55,080 nt of DNA, taken from the NCBI GenBank assembly GCA_902787375.1, contig CADAGD010000021.1, positions 1 through 55,080 of the forward strand, written 5' to 3'. Positions 1 to 7,827 of the stretch are shown piece after piece (within the stretch, counting starts at the first letter, position 1; each line of letters begins with the position of its first letter). Position numbers and translations under genes: made by a program. The DNA comes from an uncultured Eubacteriales bacterium. GTDB taxonomy: Bacteria; Bacillota; Clostridia; Christensenellales; CAG-138. The notes below the pieces were generated by a model that saw only the letters and a list, made by a program, of their open reading frames with translations, was not told the DNA's origin and made no database searches.

Positions 1-17
1 TCTTTCCGCGAAAATGG

Positions 18-43
18 CGGTTCTTGCCCTCGGTCAAGAACCG
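18..43. terminator. Hairpin, possible terminator of an upstream gene
   Basis: Perfect 9-bp inverted repeat CGGTTCTTG / CAAGAACCG with an 8-nt loop. A uridine tract is not evident on either side, so the terminator role is an inference from position only. Confidence 0.3.
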
Positions 44-124
44 GTGATTGCTTGATTGCTTTCTTTTGAAGGGTGGACATTTAAAGTTGCAATTTTCAAA
101 ATGCAAAAACGAGGTAAAATATAC

Positions 125-153
125 TTGAATCCAATCTTTATCCGTTGTATAAT
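125..153 (+). promoter_or_regulatory. Sigma-A type promoter upstream of the DUF21/CBS pair
   Basis: TTGAAT (125-130), 17-bp spacer, TATAAT (148-153). It lies just outside the end of repeat copy A, so a transcript reaching the gene at 442 would have a leader of about 280 nt containing the whole repeat. Confidence 0.5.
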
Positions 154-157
154 ATTT

Positions 158-411
158 GAGTGGATACTGATTAACTCAATAAAGCATCGCAAGCAATAAA
201 TCTGCGACCGACGGGAGCCGCGCAGATCAGCGCGTACGCACCGCGATAGGCGCGAAATCTCGATAAGTCAAGCAAGATTTACCGCCCCTGCGAGGTATAT
301 CCGTGTAATTACTGAAAACGGCATGGCTGAGCGACCGAGATTGACTTAAAGCTAAAATACTTTAAGCCGAAAACACTTTCCCAAAGCATTGGTCAATCAT
401 TGTCTACTTAT
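158..411 (-). repeat. MITE-like dispersed repeat, copy A
   Basis: About 254 bp. Read on the minus strand it aligns with the copy at 32256-32502: shared blocks include a 5' end like GTAGACAATGATT, the core GGCGGTAAATCTTGCTTGA, a GCGCGGCTCCC block and a 3' end TTAATCAG. The two ends are imperfect inverted repeats (GAGTGGATACTGATTAA at 158-174 against the complement of 395-411, about 12 of 17 matching). No open reading frame of note. Non-autonomous element or other intergenic repeat. Confidence 0.6.
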
Positions 412-441
412 GTATAATTGTGAGAGGAGTTGGTTTCATCA

Positions 442-1602
442 ATGGATGATGGCAGTATATGGCGATGTTTAGCATCTGTTATGCCATCCTATGCCCTGAA
501 GGGGGCTGAGTTCCAAGCTGCTTCGGTATTCGGAACCGCAAACGGCCCCGGAACCGGCGGAATAATAATATATGCGATTCTTCTGGTGCTTTTCCTTGCG
601 ATTAGCTCCTATTTTGCATCTTCCGAAATCGCGCTTGCGTCTGTAAACAAGGTTCGTATGAAGTCGTATGCCGAGGATGACAACAAGCAGGCAAAGTACG
701 TTATGTACATACTGAACAACTTTGATAAGGCGCTCACATGTCTTTTGATAGGCAATAACATAATGCACATCGGCTGCTCCGCAATATCCGTTCTTATCAC
801 AAGACAGCTCTTTGCAGGCACGCCGTACCTTGGCATCGCGCTGACCTTCGCTACCGTAATAATAACATTGCTCGTTTTCATGTTTGGCGAGATGCTTCCC
901 AAGGCCTATGCCAAGGCGTGCAATGAAAGCTATTCCTTAAAGATAGGTCACTCGGTATATATACTTATGAAGCTGCTGACCCCCCTCTCCGCAGTATTCA
1001 CATGGATAGGTCACAGCATAGGAAAATTGTTTATTGACGACTCCGATGAGCCGTCCGTCACCGAAAATGAGCTTGTTGACATAATCGAAACATTCAAGGA
1101 CGAACGCGAAGACCATGAAAATAAAAAGGAAGCCGCTACCGCCGAGCTTATGGTCAACGTACTCCAATACTCAAGCAAAACAGTCGGTCAATGCCTGACG
1201 GAATGGAGCAAGGTCGAAAAGCTTGACGAATCCATCGACATCTCCGAACAGTTCAAGCAGCTAAGTGCCACAAGCCATTCAAGACTTCCCGTTATAAACT
1301 CAAAGGGCAAGGTCATAGGCATAATACTCATAAGATCATTCTTCCGCGAATACACAAAGCTGCATGATAAGCTCGACCTTGTTGACATTATAGATACTCC
1401 ATATTTTGTCCGTCCCGAAATGCCTGTCGATGAGCTTCTCTTTGACCTCAGCAGGAGCAAGACGCACATAGCCATCGTCAGCGAAAGAAGCGAGATACTC
1501 GGCATTATTACGGTCGAGGATATTCTTGAGGAGCTTGTAGGCGAGATATTCGACGAGTATGATTCCGTTACAGAGCCTGCGGCAAAAGGAGCTGTGTCAT
1601 GA
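442..1602 (+). CDS. DUF21/CBS-domain membrane protein (CNNM/CorC-like), short form
   Basis: Membrane protein of the CNNM/CorC (HlyC) family, linked in known members to Mg2+/Co2+ homeostasis. An N-terminal DUF21 membrane domain has about four hydrophobic segments and the typical SSEIALASVNKVRM stretch; a tandem CBS pair follows, ending in GIITVEDILEELVGEI. The protein stops about 15 residues after the CBS pair and lacks the C-terminal CorC_HlyC domain present in its neighbour. The start is taken as ATG 442, 12 nt after GAGAGGAG; a TTG at 430 in the same frame is too close to that ribosome site. The stop overlaps the next gene by 4 bp (ATGA), so the two are probably co-translated. Substrate ion unknown. 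Confidence 0.85.
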   Translation: MDDGSIWRCLASVMPSYALKGAEFQAASVFGTANGPGTGGIIIYAILLVLFLAISSYFASSEIALASVNKVRMKSYAEDDNKQAKYVMYILNNFDKALTCLLIGNNIMHIGCSAISVLITRQLFAGTPYLGIALTFATVIITLLVFMFGEMLPKAYAKACNESYSLKIGHSVYILMKLLTPLSAVFTWIGHSIGKLFIDDSDEPSVTENELVDIIETFKDEREDHENKKEAATAELMVNVLQYSSKTVGQCLTEWSKVEKLDESIDISEQFKQLSATSHSRLPVINSKGKVIGIILIRSFFREYTKLHDKLDLVDIIDTPYFVRPEMPVDELLFDLSRSKTHIAIVSERSEILGIITVEDILEELVGEIFDEYDSVTEPAAKGAVS

Positions 1603-2924
1603 GCGACAATTTGATTAAAACAATCTATATCTCCGTATTGATAGTTCTCGTCTGCCTTTCTGCGGTTTTTTCAGGCTCGGAGATAGCTTATTCCTCCCTT
1701 AACGAGATGCGTCTGCGTCATCTTGCCGAGGATGAAAAATCCAAAAAGGCGAGGACGGCCCTATTCAACTACAATCGCTATGACGATCTTCTCAGCACAA
1801 TACTCATAGGCAACAATTTCGTAAACCTTGCCGCCTCAACACTTTCCACTCAGCTTTTTATAATGCTGCTTTGCGATACCGGTCTGCTCAATGAGAACCT
1901 TGCCGCTGTCGTATCTACAATTGTATTGACAATCACTATACTCATTTTCGGAGAAATAACTCCAAAAATGATAGCTACAAGCAATCCCGACCGATTTGCC
2001 ATGAACAAGGCTTCCTTTCTGAAGCTTCTCGGCGTGGTGTTCTTCCCGCTCGTTTGGATTGTTTCAAGAATAATCAAGTTCACATCGAAGGCATGGTCGA
2101 AAAGCGTTACGGATGATTCCAATGTCACCGAACAGGAGCTTTCCGACATAATAGATACCGTCGAGGAGGAGGGCGTTATCGACGAGCAGACAAGCGAGCT
2201 GCTGCAATCCGCCCTTGAGTTCCCCGATATATACGCCTATGAGATAATCACCCCGCGGGTTGATATGGTCGCTGTCGATATAGACGACGATATTGAGAAG
2301 ATAACCGAAACCATACTTTCCTCAAACTTCTCTCGCATACCCGTCTATCAGGACTCGATAGACAATATAATAGGCGTTATCCATCTGAATGAGGTATTAA
2401 AGGCCATTGCGGAAGGAACCGCACTCGACATAAGGGAGCATATGCTCCGCCCATGTTTCCTTCACAAGACCACAATACTTCCACAGGCATTGAGAAAGCT
2501 CCGTGAAGCAAAGATGCACATGGCAATAGTCACCGACGAGTATGGCGGAACAATGGGGCTTTTGACAATGGAGGACATACTTGAGCAGTTGGTCGGCGAT
2601 ATATGGGACGAAACCGACGAGATAGAGGATGAGCTGATTAAAACAGGTGAAAACACATATGAGTGCGACGGGGATATGCGCCTATACGCACTCCTTGATG
2701 AATTTGAAATTGACGATGATGATTTCGACGACGACAACGCCACCGTCGGCGGTTGGGCTATAGAGCGGATAGGAGGCTATCCGACCAAGGGTTCGTACTT
2801 CAATTTTGAAAATCTTCATATTACGGTCAAGCAGGTTCAGAACCTGCGGGTAACAAGGCTTACTATAGAGGTCAGCAAGAAAGCTCCCGAACCCGACAAG
2901 GACGATATTGAGTGGGATGTTTAA
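1599..2924 (+). CDS. DUF21/CBS/CorC_HlyC membrane protein (CNNM/CorC family), full-length form
   Basis: 441-aa paralogue of the preceding gene with complete family architecture: N-terminal DUF21 membrane domain with about four hydrophobic segments and SGSEIAYSSLNEMRL, acidic linker, two CBS motifs (second one VTDEYGGTMGLLTMEDILEQ), then an acidic C-terminal CorC_HlyC transporter-associated domain from about residue 350. The family exports or regulates divalent cations, mostly Mg2+ or Co2+. The ATG overlaps the stop of the previous gene by 4 bp. Two adjacent paralogues, only one with the CorC_HlyC domain, suggest a heteromeric complex; this is inference. Confidence 0.88.
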   Translation: MSDNLIKTIYISVLIVLVCLSAVFSGSEIAYSSLNEMRLRHLAEDEKSKKARTALFNYNRYDDLLSTILIGNNFVNLAASTLSTQLFIMLLCDTGLLNENLAAVVSTIVLTITILIFGEITPKMIATSNPDRFAMNKASFLKLLGVVFFPLVWIVSRIIKFTSKAWSKSVTDDSNVTEQELSDIIDTVEEEGVIDEQTSELLQSALEFPDIYAYEIITPRVDMVAVDIDDDIEKITETILSSNFSRIPVYQDSIDNIIGVIHLNEVLKAIAEGTALDIREHMLRPCFLHKTTILPQALRKLREAKMHMAIVTDEYGGTMGLLTMEDILEQLVGDIWDETDEIEDELIKTGENTYECDGDMRLYALLDEFEIDDDDFDDDNATVGGWAIERIGGYPTKGSYFNFENLHITVKQVQNLRVTRLTIEVSKKAPEPDKDDIEWDV

Positions 2925-2939
2925 TAAAAACGCATGCGC

Positions 2940-3013
2940 GCTGACACGCGCGGCTCCCTTTGGTCGCAAATTCAACATCCTCAGAGATTTGTTGAGTTGA
3001 TCAGCATTTACTT
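2940..3013 (+). repeat. MITE-like dispersed repeat, partial copy D (3' end)
   Basis: About 75 bp matching the 3' quarter of the family: CGCGCGGCTCCCTTTGGTCG, a poorly conserved middle, and the end TTGATCAGCATTTACTT. The 5' part is absent. It lies between the DUF21/CBS genes and the glnA promoter. Confidence 0.5.
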
Positions 3014-3064
3014 TTAAAAAAAGCTTAAAAAAACTGTCAAGAATTAAATATATTGGAAAAAGCT

Positions 3065-3117
3065 ATTGACTTTATCGGTCAATACTGTCAAAATGGGCAT
3101 TGAGGGTTAATTGCCCA
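3065..3117 (+). promoter_or_regulatory. glnA promoter with overlapping inverted repeat
   Basis: Candidate promoter TTGACT (3066-3071), 17-bp spacer, CAAAAT (3089-3094). The -35 box lies inside the inverted repeat ATTGAC-N7-GTCAAT (3065-3083), a possible operator for a nitrogen regulator. A leader hairpin TGGGCA (3094-3099) / TGCCCA (3112-3117) follows. The bound regulator is unknown; spacing resembles, but does not match, the GlnR box TGTNA-N7-TNACA. Confidence 0.4.
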
Positions 3118-3138
3118 ATATCATTTCGGAGGTTTGTT

Positions 3139-4563
3139 ATGTTCAAAAATATTGAGCAGGCAAAGGAATTTATCGTTGATAACAACATTGAAATGGTTGA
3201 CTTCAAAATGACCGATATAGACGGTCGTTGGAGACACATCACCATCCCCGCGGAGCGTTTCACCGAGGACACCATGAAGTACGGTATCGGCTTTGACGGC
3301 TCCAATTACGGCTACGCTCCCGTAGAAAACAGCGACATGGTTTTTATTCCTGATCTCTCCACCGCTGCTGTTGACCCCTTCGCAGAAGTCGCTACTCTCA
3401 CAATGAGCGGCGACGCCATGATCATCGACAGACCGGCTAACCGCCCGTTTGATCAGTATCCCCGCAATGTTATCCGCCGCGCGGTCGAGTTCATGCGTGA
3501 GTCCGGTATTGCCGATGAGATGATCATAGGCCCTGAATTTGAGTTCCATGTATTCGATCAGATACAGTTTGAAACCCGTCCCAACTGCGTCCGCTGTGAA
3601 ATTGACACGGATGAGGCCGATTGGAACACCGGTCTTGGCACAAACGGTACCCAGATACCTCACAAGGGCGGCTATCATATCGGCGCACCGCAGGATAAAT
3701 ACTATAATCTCCGCAGCCGTATGTGTATGCTCATGGAGGATTGGGGCGTTAAGGTCAAGTACCATCATCACGAGGTAGGCGGCCCCGGTCAGCTTGAGAT
3801 AGAGGTCGAGCTCGGTGATGTTGAGAAGATGGCTGACAACACAATGGTGACCAAGTACGTCATCAAGAACGCCGCTGTTGAAGAAGGCTGTACCGCGACA
3901 TTCATGCCCAAGCCCATCTATGGCGAGGCGGGAAACGGTATGCACGTTCACATGCTGCTTGTCAAGGACGGCAAGCCCCTCTTCTATGATGAAAATGGTT
4001 ATGCACAGCTCTCCAAGCTGGCTCACAACTTCATGGGCGGACTTCTCAAGCATGCCAAGTCCCTTTGCGCCATAACCAATCCCTCAACCAACTCCTTCAA
4101 GAGACTGGTTCCCGGTTATGAGGCTCCCGTAACCATAGGCTATGCAACAGCCAACCGTTCCGCTGTCATAAGGATTCCTGCCTACGCAAAGTCTCCCATG
4201 AGCAAGCGTTTTGAGCTTCGCAATCCCGACGGAACCTGCAATCCCTACTATGCCTATGCCGCCATCCTCATGGCAGGTCTTGACGGTATCATTAACGAGA
4301 TAGATCCCTCTGTTTGCGGCTGGGGCCCCTATGATTTCAACCTCTTTGACCTTTCCGATGAGGAGAAGGCCAAGATCGACGCTCTGCCCACAACACTTGA
4401 GGAAGCCCTTGACGCTCTCGAAGCCGATCACGACTACCTCACCCGCGGCGGCGTATTCCCTGAGAGGCTGCTCCAGATTTGGGTTGCCCGCAAGCGCGCC
4501 GAGGCAAGGAAAATCGAAAACATTCCCCATCCCGCCGAGTTCGAGCGTTACTTTGATCTGTAA
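3139..4563 (+). CDS. glnA: Glutamine synthetase, type I
   Basis: Makes glutamine from glutamate, ammonia and ATP; cytoplasmic dodecamer in the type I family. The 474-aa length is normal for GSI. Visible motifs: GPEFEFHVFD, HHHEVGGPGQLEIE, the ATP-binding FMPKPIYGEAGNGMHVHM, NSFKRLVPGYEAPV and RFELRNPDGTCNPY. The extra segment before the HKGGYH motif and the C-terminal HPAEFERYF resemble the GSI-beta subgroup. At the place where GSI-beta enzymes carry the adenylylated Tyr (NLYDLP in E. coli) this protein has NLFDLS, with Phe403 (codon 4345-4347). The start is ATG 3139, after GGAGG; an in-frame ATG at 3100 lies in the leader hairpin. Followed by a strong terminator, so probably monocistronic. 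Confidence 0.96.
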   Translation: MFKNIEQAKEFIVDNNIEMVDFKMTDIDGRWRHITIPAERFTEDTMKYGIGFDGSNYGYAPVENSDMVFIPDLSTAAVDPFAEVATLTMSGDAMIIDRPANRPFDQYPRNVIRRAVEFMRESGIADEMIIGPEFEFHVFDQIQFETRPNCVRCEIDTDEADWNTGLGTNGTQIPHKGGYHIGAPQDKYYNLRSRMCMLMEDWGVKVKYHHHEVGGPGQLEIEVELGDVEKMADNTMVTKYVIKNAAVEEGCTATFMPKPIYGEAGNGMHVHMLLVKDGKPLFYDENGYAQLSKLAHNFMGGLLKHAKSLCAITNPSTNSFKRLVPGYEAPVTIGYATANRSAVIRIPAYAKSPMSKRFELRNPDGTCNPYYAYAAILMAGLDGIINEIDPSVCGWGPYDFNLFDLSDEEKAKIDALPTTLEEALDALEADHDYLTRGGVFPERLLQIWVARKRAEARKIENIPHPAEFERYFDL

Positions 4564-4591
4564 GTCGATAAACAGCTCTAAGCTATATGGA

Positions 4592-4625
4592 AATACCCTC
4601 CGGCACACCCGGAGGGTATTATTGA
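4592..4625 (+). terminator. Terminator of glnA, possibly bidirectional
   Basis: Perfect 12-bp stem AATACCCTCCGG (4592-4603) / CCGGAGGGTATT (4609-4620) with a 5-nt loop, followed by a T-rich tail. It also lies just past the stop of the minus-strand gene at 4647, so it may serve both strands. Confidence 0.8.
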
Positions 4626-4646
4626 TTCATTAAGCGTTGTTTCTCA

Positions 4647-5963
4647 TCAGCAGATATGAATTGCTCCTTCGATATCGCTCTTTTCAACGGTTGGCTTGAG
4701 AGGTGTTTTGATATGAACTCTTACTGTTCCGTCCTTTATCCTTATACCCTTTACTAGCGCGTCCGCTATAAAACCCTTTTCCTCGATGGAAAGCCTTTGC
4801 ATATTGCAAACCCTTTCAAAGAACTCCTCTATCTGCTTGCAGCTCACGGAAAACAGCCTTCGCTCCGACTCGATTCTCCTGACCCTCATGCCGTATACAT
4901 TCTTTATATCGGCTATGCGTTCAAGCTCGCGCTGTCTTAAATCGGTATAATCTCCATCTACAAGCTCCGCAAGCCCGGCTTCAAACCTCTGAACAATCCT
5001 ATTGTATTCAATCGCGGCTTTTTTATAGGCGGCTTCGGCTGTCTCCTTTTCTTTAAGGACGTACTCACGGAAGAATGCTTTCGCATTTTCATTCGTATAA
5101 TGCTCTTTCAGCATTTGCTCAACACATTTCTCAAGTATGCTTGAGTTTATTATATAGCCGCATCTTCGACGCGGGGCATAGCTCTCAACCGGACATCTGC
5201 AAAACTCAGAGGGCTTGTCCGTCAGTATCTTGCCTATGTAAGATTCGTTTTCTACAAAAGGCGGATACTCACGCTCAAGCCTCTCATGTGCTTTGAGCCA
5301 TGTTTCATACCGTATAAGCGACGGAAGGTGGTAGCCCTTTTTGGATAACCTGCCAAGGTATCGTTCATTTTTCAGCAAAGTCTTGACCGTCATGTTGCCA
5401 ATCACTCGTGAACTGCTTCCTGCGGCGGCATTGGCTTGAGTGCAAATATCCTTTATACGCTTTCCTTCGATATACGCGGAAAAGACCCCTCGAACTATGC
5501 TTGCTTCCTCCTGATTTATGCGTACCCTTCCTTCCACGACTTCATAACCGAACGGCGGCTTTCTCAAGAAGCTTTTTCTTGTATTCCTTATCGGAAGAAT
5601 GCTTCCGTATTCCGTGTCATACTCTGTCAAAAGGCTGAAGAAACGACTGACCGCAACCGCAATATCATGCCTGCCGTCACAATGCTGTCCTCTGATACAC
5701 ATAAGCTTCGCGCCGTTTCGTTCGATAAAAAGCTTGTTTTCCAACCTTATGTAACGATCTTCGCCCAGAGCGTCATACGACACGAGCAGAACCGTGTCGC
5801 ACAGTTTCATTTTGATAAGACTCTGGAGAATGCGAAACGAGCCATACTCGTCATTTTCGTCGGACAGAACATCCAAAAGCTCTATTTTCTTATTTGAGGC
5901 ATACTCCCTCAGTACGGCTTCATCATCCGGACGTATGCTCCTTATATAGCCAACGCACTTCAT
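4647..5963 (-). CDS. Serine-recombinase homologue with degenerate catalytic domain
   Basis: 438 aa with the layout of a large serine recombinase: resolvase-like N-terminus (1-100), recombinase domain beginning with the FGYEVVEG block and containing the usual VKTLLKNERYLGRL stretch, a reduced Cys region (CRCP... RRRCGY) and a coiled-coil-rich C-terminus. Key catalytic residues seem lost. Compared with gamma-delta resolvase numbering, Arg8 remains, Ser10 is Ile10 (a Ser sits one place earlier), Arg45 is Arg44, but the DRLGRD motif is DALGED, removing both Arg68 and Arg71. Its ATG shares one base with the upstream TGA (TGATG), so translation is probably coupled to the DUF885 gene. No att-like sites or element borders were seen. 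Likely a domesticated DNA-binding protein or a decaying gene. Confidence 0.75.
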   Translation of the reverse strand: MKCVGYIRSIRPDDEAVLREYASNKKIELLDVLSDENDEYGSFRILQSLIKMKLCDTVLLVSYDALGEDRYIRLENKLFIERNGAKLMCIRGQHCDGRHDIAVAVSRFFSLLTEYDTEYGSILPIRNTRKSFLRKPPFGYEVVEGRVRINQEEASIVRGVFSAYIEGKRIKDICTQANAAAGSSSRVIGNMTVKTLLKNERYLGRLSKKGYHLPSLIRYETWLKAHERLEREYPPFVENESYIGKILTDKPSEFCRCPVESYAPRRRCGYIINSSILEKCVEQMLKEHYTNENAKAFFREYVLKEKETAEAAYKKAAIEYNRIVQRFEAGLAELVDGDYTDLRQRELERIADIKNVYGMRVRRIESERRLFSVSCKQIEEFFERVCNMQRLSIEEKGFIADALVKGIRIKDGTVRVHIKTPLKPTVEKSDIEGAIHIC

Positions 5964-7810
5964 CACTTGCTCATATAGTCCCTTATCATATCCATATATG
6001 CCGGGCCGAAGCTCAGATACTTTGCAAAGAAGGCTTTATACTCATTGGGTGTTGACGGATTCGCCTTTGCGACTATATCGTACAGGTATGAGTACCCGAC
6101 CGCATAGCTCATTGCGTAGTTCGGCATGGTTATGGCATACTCATAGAATATGTCGGCGGAGCTGTCAACCCCATATTGAGCCAGGTAATCCTTAACATCG
6201 TCAAGCTTCCAGCCCTTTGAGTTAACCTGTATGCTTATGTATGCAGGAATGAATATGTTAAAGAATGTTCCCTCGCCGTTTACGAGCTTGTTGTAATTGA
6301 TGCCCGTTTCAGCGCATTTTGAAGCCACAAATTTTTCCGAGAACACCGTCCATGCTTCGGCGTATCCAACCGGCTCCAATACCTGCTGCGCGAGCGACAA
6401 GCCGCTGTCATTTCTTGCCATCAAATATTGATACATATGTCCGGGCAATGTTTCGTGCGCGGTGGTCAGAAGATCGTCCGAGCCCTCCGACGATGGATTG
6501 ATTAACATTAAATTATCATAATAATCGTCGAATGCCGGCATCATATATGCCGCCGGGCTGAAATCATCCGCTATCTCATCCGGCACTTCAACAAAGGACA
6601 ACGAATAATCCGGCATATCGGGATAATACTGCTTGACAAAGCCCTTGAGCCATTCGATATTCTTCTCAACGGAGCCGAATGTTATCTCCTCTCCGTTCTC
6701 ATATTTTTCCATAATGGCGTCGCCGCCGTAAATAACGGCATAGCAGAAATCGAGATATGTACCCTCGCCCATGCTCTCCATAAGCTTCAGCACGGTATCA
6801 ATATCGTCCGTTGTCGCACCTTCATCCATTGCCGAAAGCTCAAAATACGCCTTCGCCTTTTCGCCGCGCTCCACAGCCCCAACAAACGGTGAGCAATCCT
6901 TTCTGTGAGCCTCAAGCCTGTCTGCAAGGCTTGAATACGCGGGCAGTATATGCTCAAGCACCAGCTCGTCGTTGCGGGCTTTGAACGCAGCGCATTGCTC
7001 ATCCGTCGCGCCAAAGCTTTTTGCCTTTTCGAGAATGTCGTCAAAGACGCCTATAAGGAAGCTGTCCTTACCGGTTTGGGCGAATGTTCTGCACGAGTCT
7101 ATAACATCATCGAGTGCGCACTCGGTCATAAAAAGGCCCTGTGCTGCCTTCTCATCCTCAAAATCAGCGATCTGCCCGATAAGACGCTCCATATCCTCAA
7201 GAAGGAACAAATAGCTCTCAACATCCTCAAGCTTTCTTATATTAAAGCATGACAATCCCAGCGGAAGCATTGTATGAGTTCCGTTTACCGGAAGAAGCGG
7301 CTCATCATAGTAATAATAATCCTCATATCTCAGATTAACCTCCATCGAGCGTTTCAGCATGGCATAGGCATATCTGTTCTTTTCACTAAGCGAATTGACG
7401 TCGATCGCGTCAAGCTTCTCAAGGACTTCCCTATAATAATCCATGGACTCGACATGTGCGTCATATGTCATTTCACCCCATCCCTTTGTGACGTCATCGG
7501 GGTCTATGCCGAATTTTGCGGGATCGGAAACTATGTATTGATTGTATGTATCTGCGCTTGAGCATACGAACTCCCTGAATATCTCCAAATCCAGCTCCGC
7601 AAAAGCGGCATTCGCGTCAACCTGTGATGTCGGATCGGACGTCGGGTTTGCCGTCGCCTCGGCAGTTGCAGTAGGCTCCGCAGCCGTTTCCGTTTCCTTA
7701 GGCTGCTGTACGGTATTATTCAGAATATAATCCAGCTTTTCGATGACTTCGCATCCCAAGAGCGGAACAACCATCAAAATGGCTATCAGAACACAAATAA
7801 ACTTCTTCAT
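5963..7810 (-). CDS. DUF885 family metallopeptidase-like lipoprotein
   Basis: 615-aa surface lipoprotein: signal peptide of about 20 residues ending in the lipobox LLGC, a Thr/Glu/Pro/Ala-rich spacer, then a mostly helical DUF885 domain. The zinc motif HETLPGH (residues 452-458) matches the family HExxPGH signature; a few members are known carboxypeptidases, but the substrate here is unknown. The start is ATG 7810, preceded by GGAGGTCAAAA; an upstream in-frame ATG at 7828 lacks such a site. It is 17 bp downstream of the DHHW gene and overlaps the recombinase-like gene by one base, placing it in the envelope operon. Confidence 0.85.
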   Translation of the reverse strand: MKKFICVLIAILMVVPLLGCEVIEKLDYILNNTVQQPKETETAAEPTATAEATANPTSDPTSQVDANAAFAELDLEIFREFVCSSADTYNQYIVSDPAKFGIDPDDVTKGWGEMTYDAHVESMDYYREVLEKLDAIDVNSLSEKNRYAYAMLKRSMEVNLRYEDYYYYDEPLLPVNGTHTMLPLGLSCFNIRKLEDVESYLFLLEDMERLIGQIADFEDEKAAQGLFMTECALDDVIDSCRTFAQTGKDSFLIGVFDDILEKAKSFGATDEQCAAFKARNDELVLEHILPAYSSLADRLEAHRKDCSPFVGAVERGEKAKAYFELSAMDEGATTDDIDTVLKLMESMGEGTYLDFCYAVIYGGDAIMEKYENGEEITFGSVEKNIEWLKGFVKQYYPDMPDYSLSFVEVPDEIADDFSPAAYMMPAFDDYYDNLMLINPSSEGSDDLLTTAHETLPGHMYQYLMARNDSGLSLAQQVLEPVGYAEAWTVFSEKFVASKCAETGINYNKLVNGEGTFFNIFIPAYISIQVNSKGWKLDDVKDYLAQYGVDSSADIFYEYAITMPNYAMSYAVGYSYLYDIVAKANPSTPNEYKAFFAKYLSFGPAYMDMIRDYMSK

Positions 7811-7827
7811 TTTTGACCTCCGTTTCA

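Larger units (their letters stand above)
1..441. other. Upstream intergenic region with hairpin, promoter and repeat copy A
   Basis: No gene was found in this stretch. It holds a 9-bp perfect hairpin (arms CGGTTCTTG 18-26 and CAAGAACCG 35-43), a sigma-A type promoter (125-153) and an inverted copy of the MITE-like repeat (about 158-411). The hairpin may be the terminator of a gene outside the window, but it has no clear T-run. Confidence 0.5.

Noticed and set aside
389-418. TTGGTC-N18-TATAAT as a promoter for the gene at 442
   Set aside because: The start site would fall at about 425, inside the ribosome site, so the mRNA would lack it; the promoter at 125-153 fits better.
3121-4053. 310-codon open frame antisense to glnA
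   Set aside because: It lies fully inside a certain glutamine synthetase gene and has no recognisable protein features; it results from codon bias of the sense strand.
4647-5963. Integrase of an integrated mobile element
   Set aside because: Catalytic residues are missing and there are no other phage or conjugation genes, attachment repeats or tRNA gene next to it.
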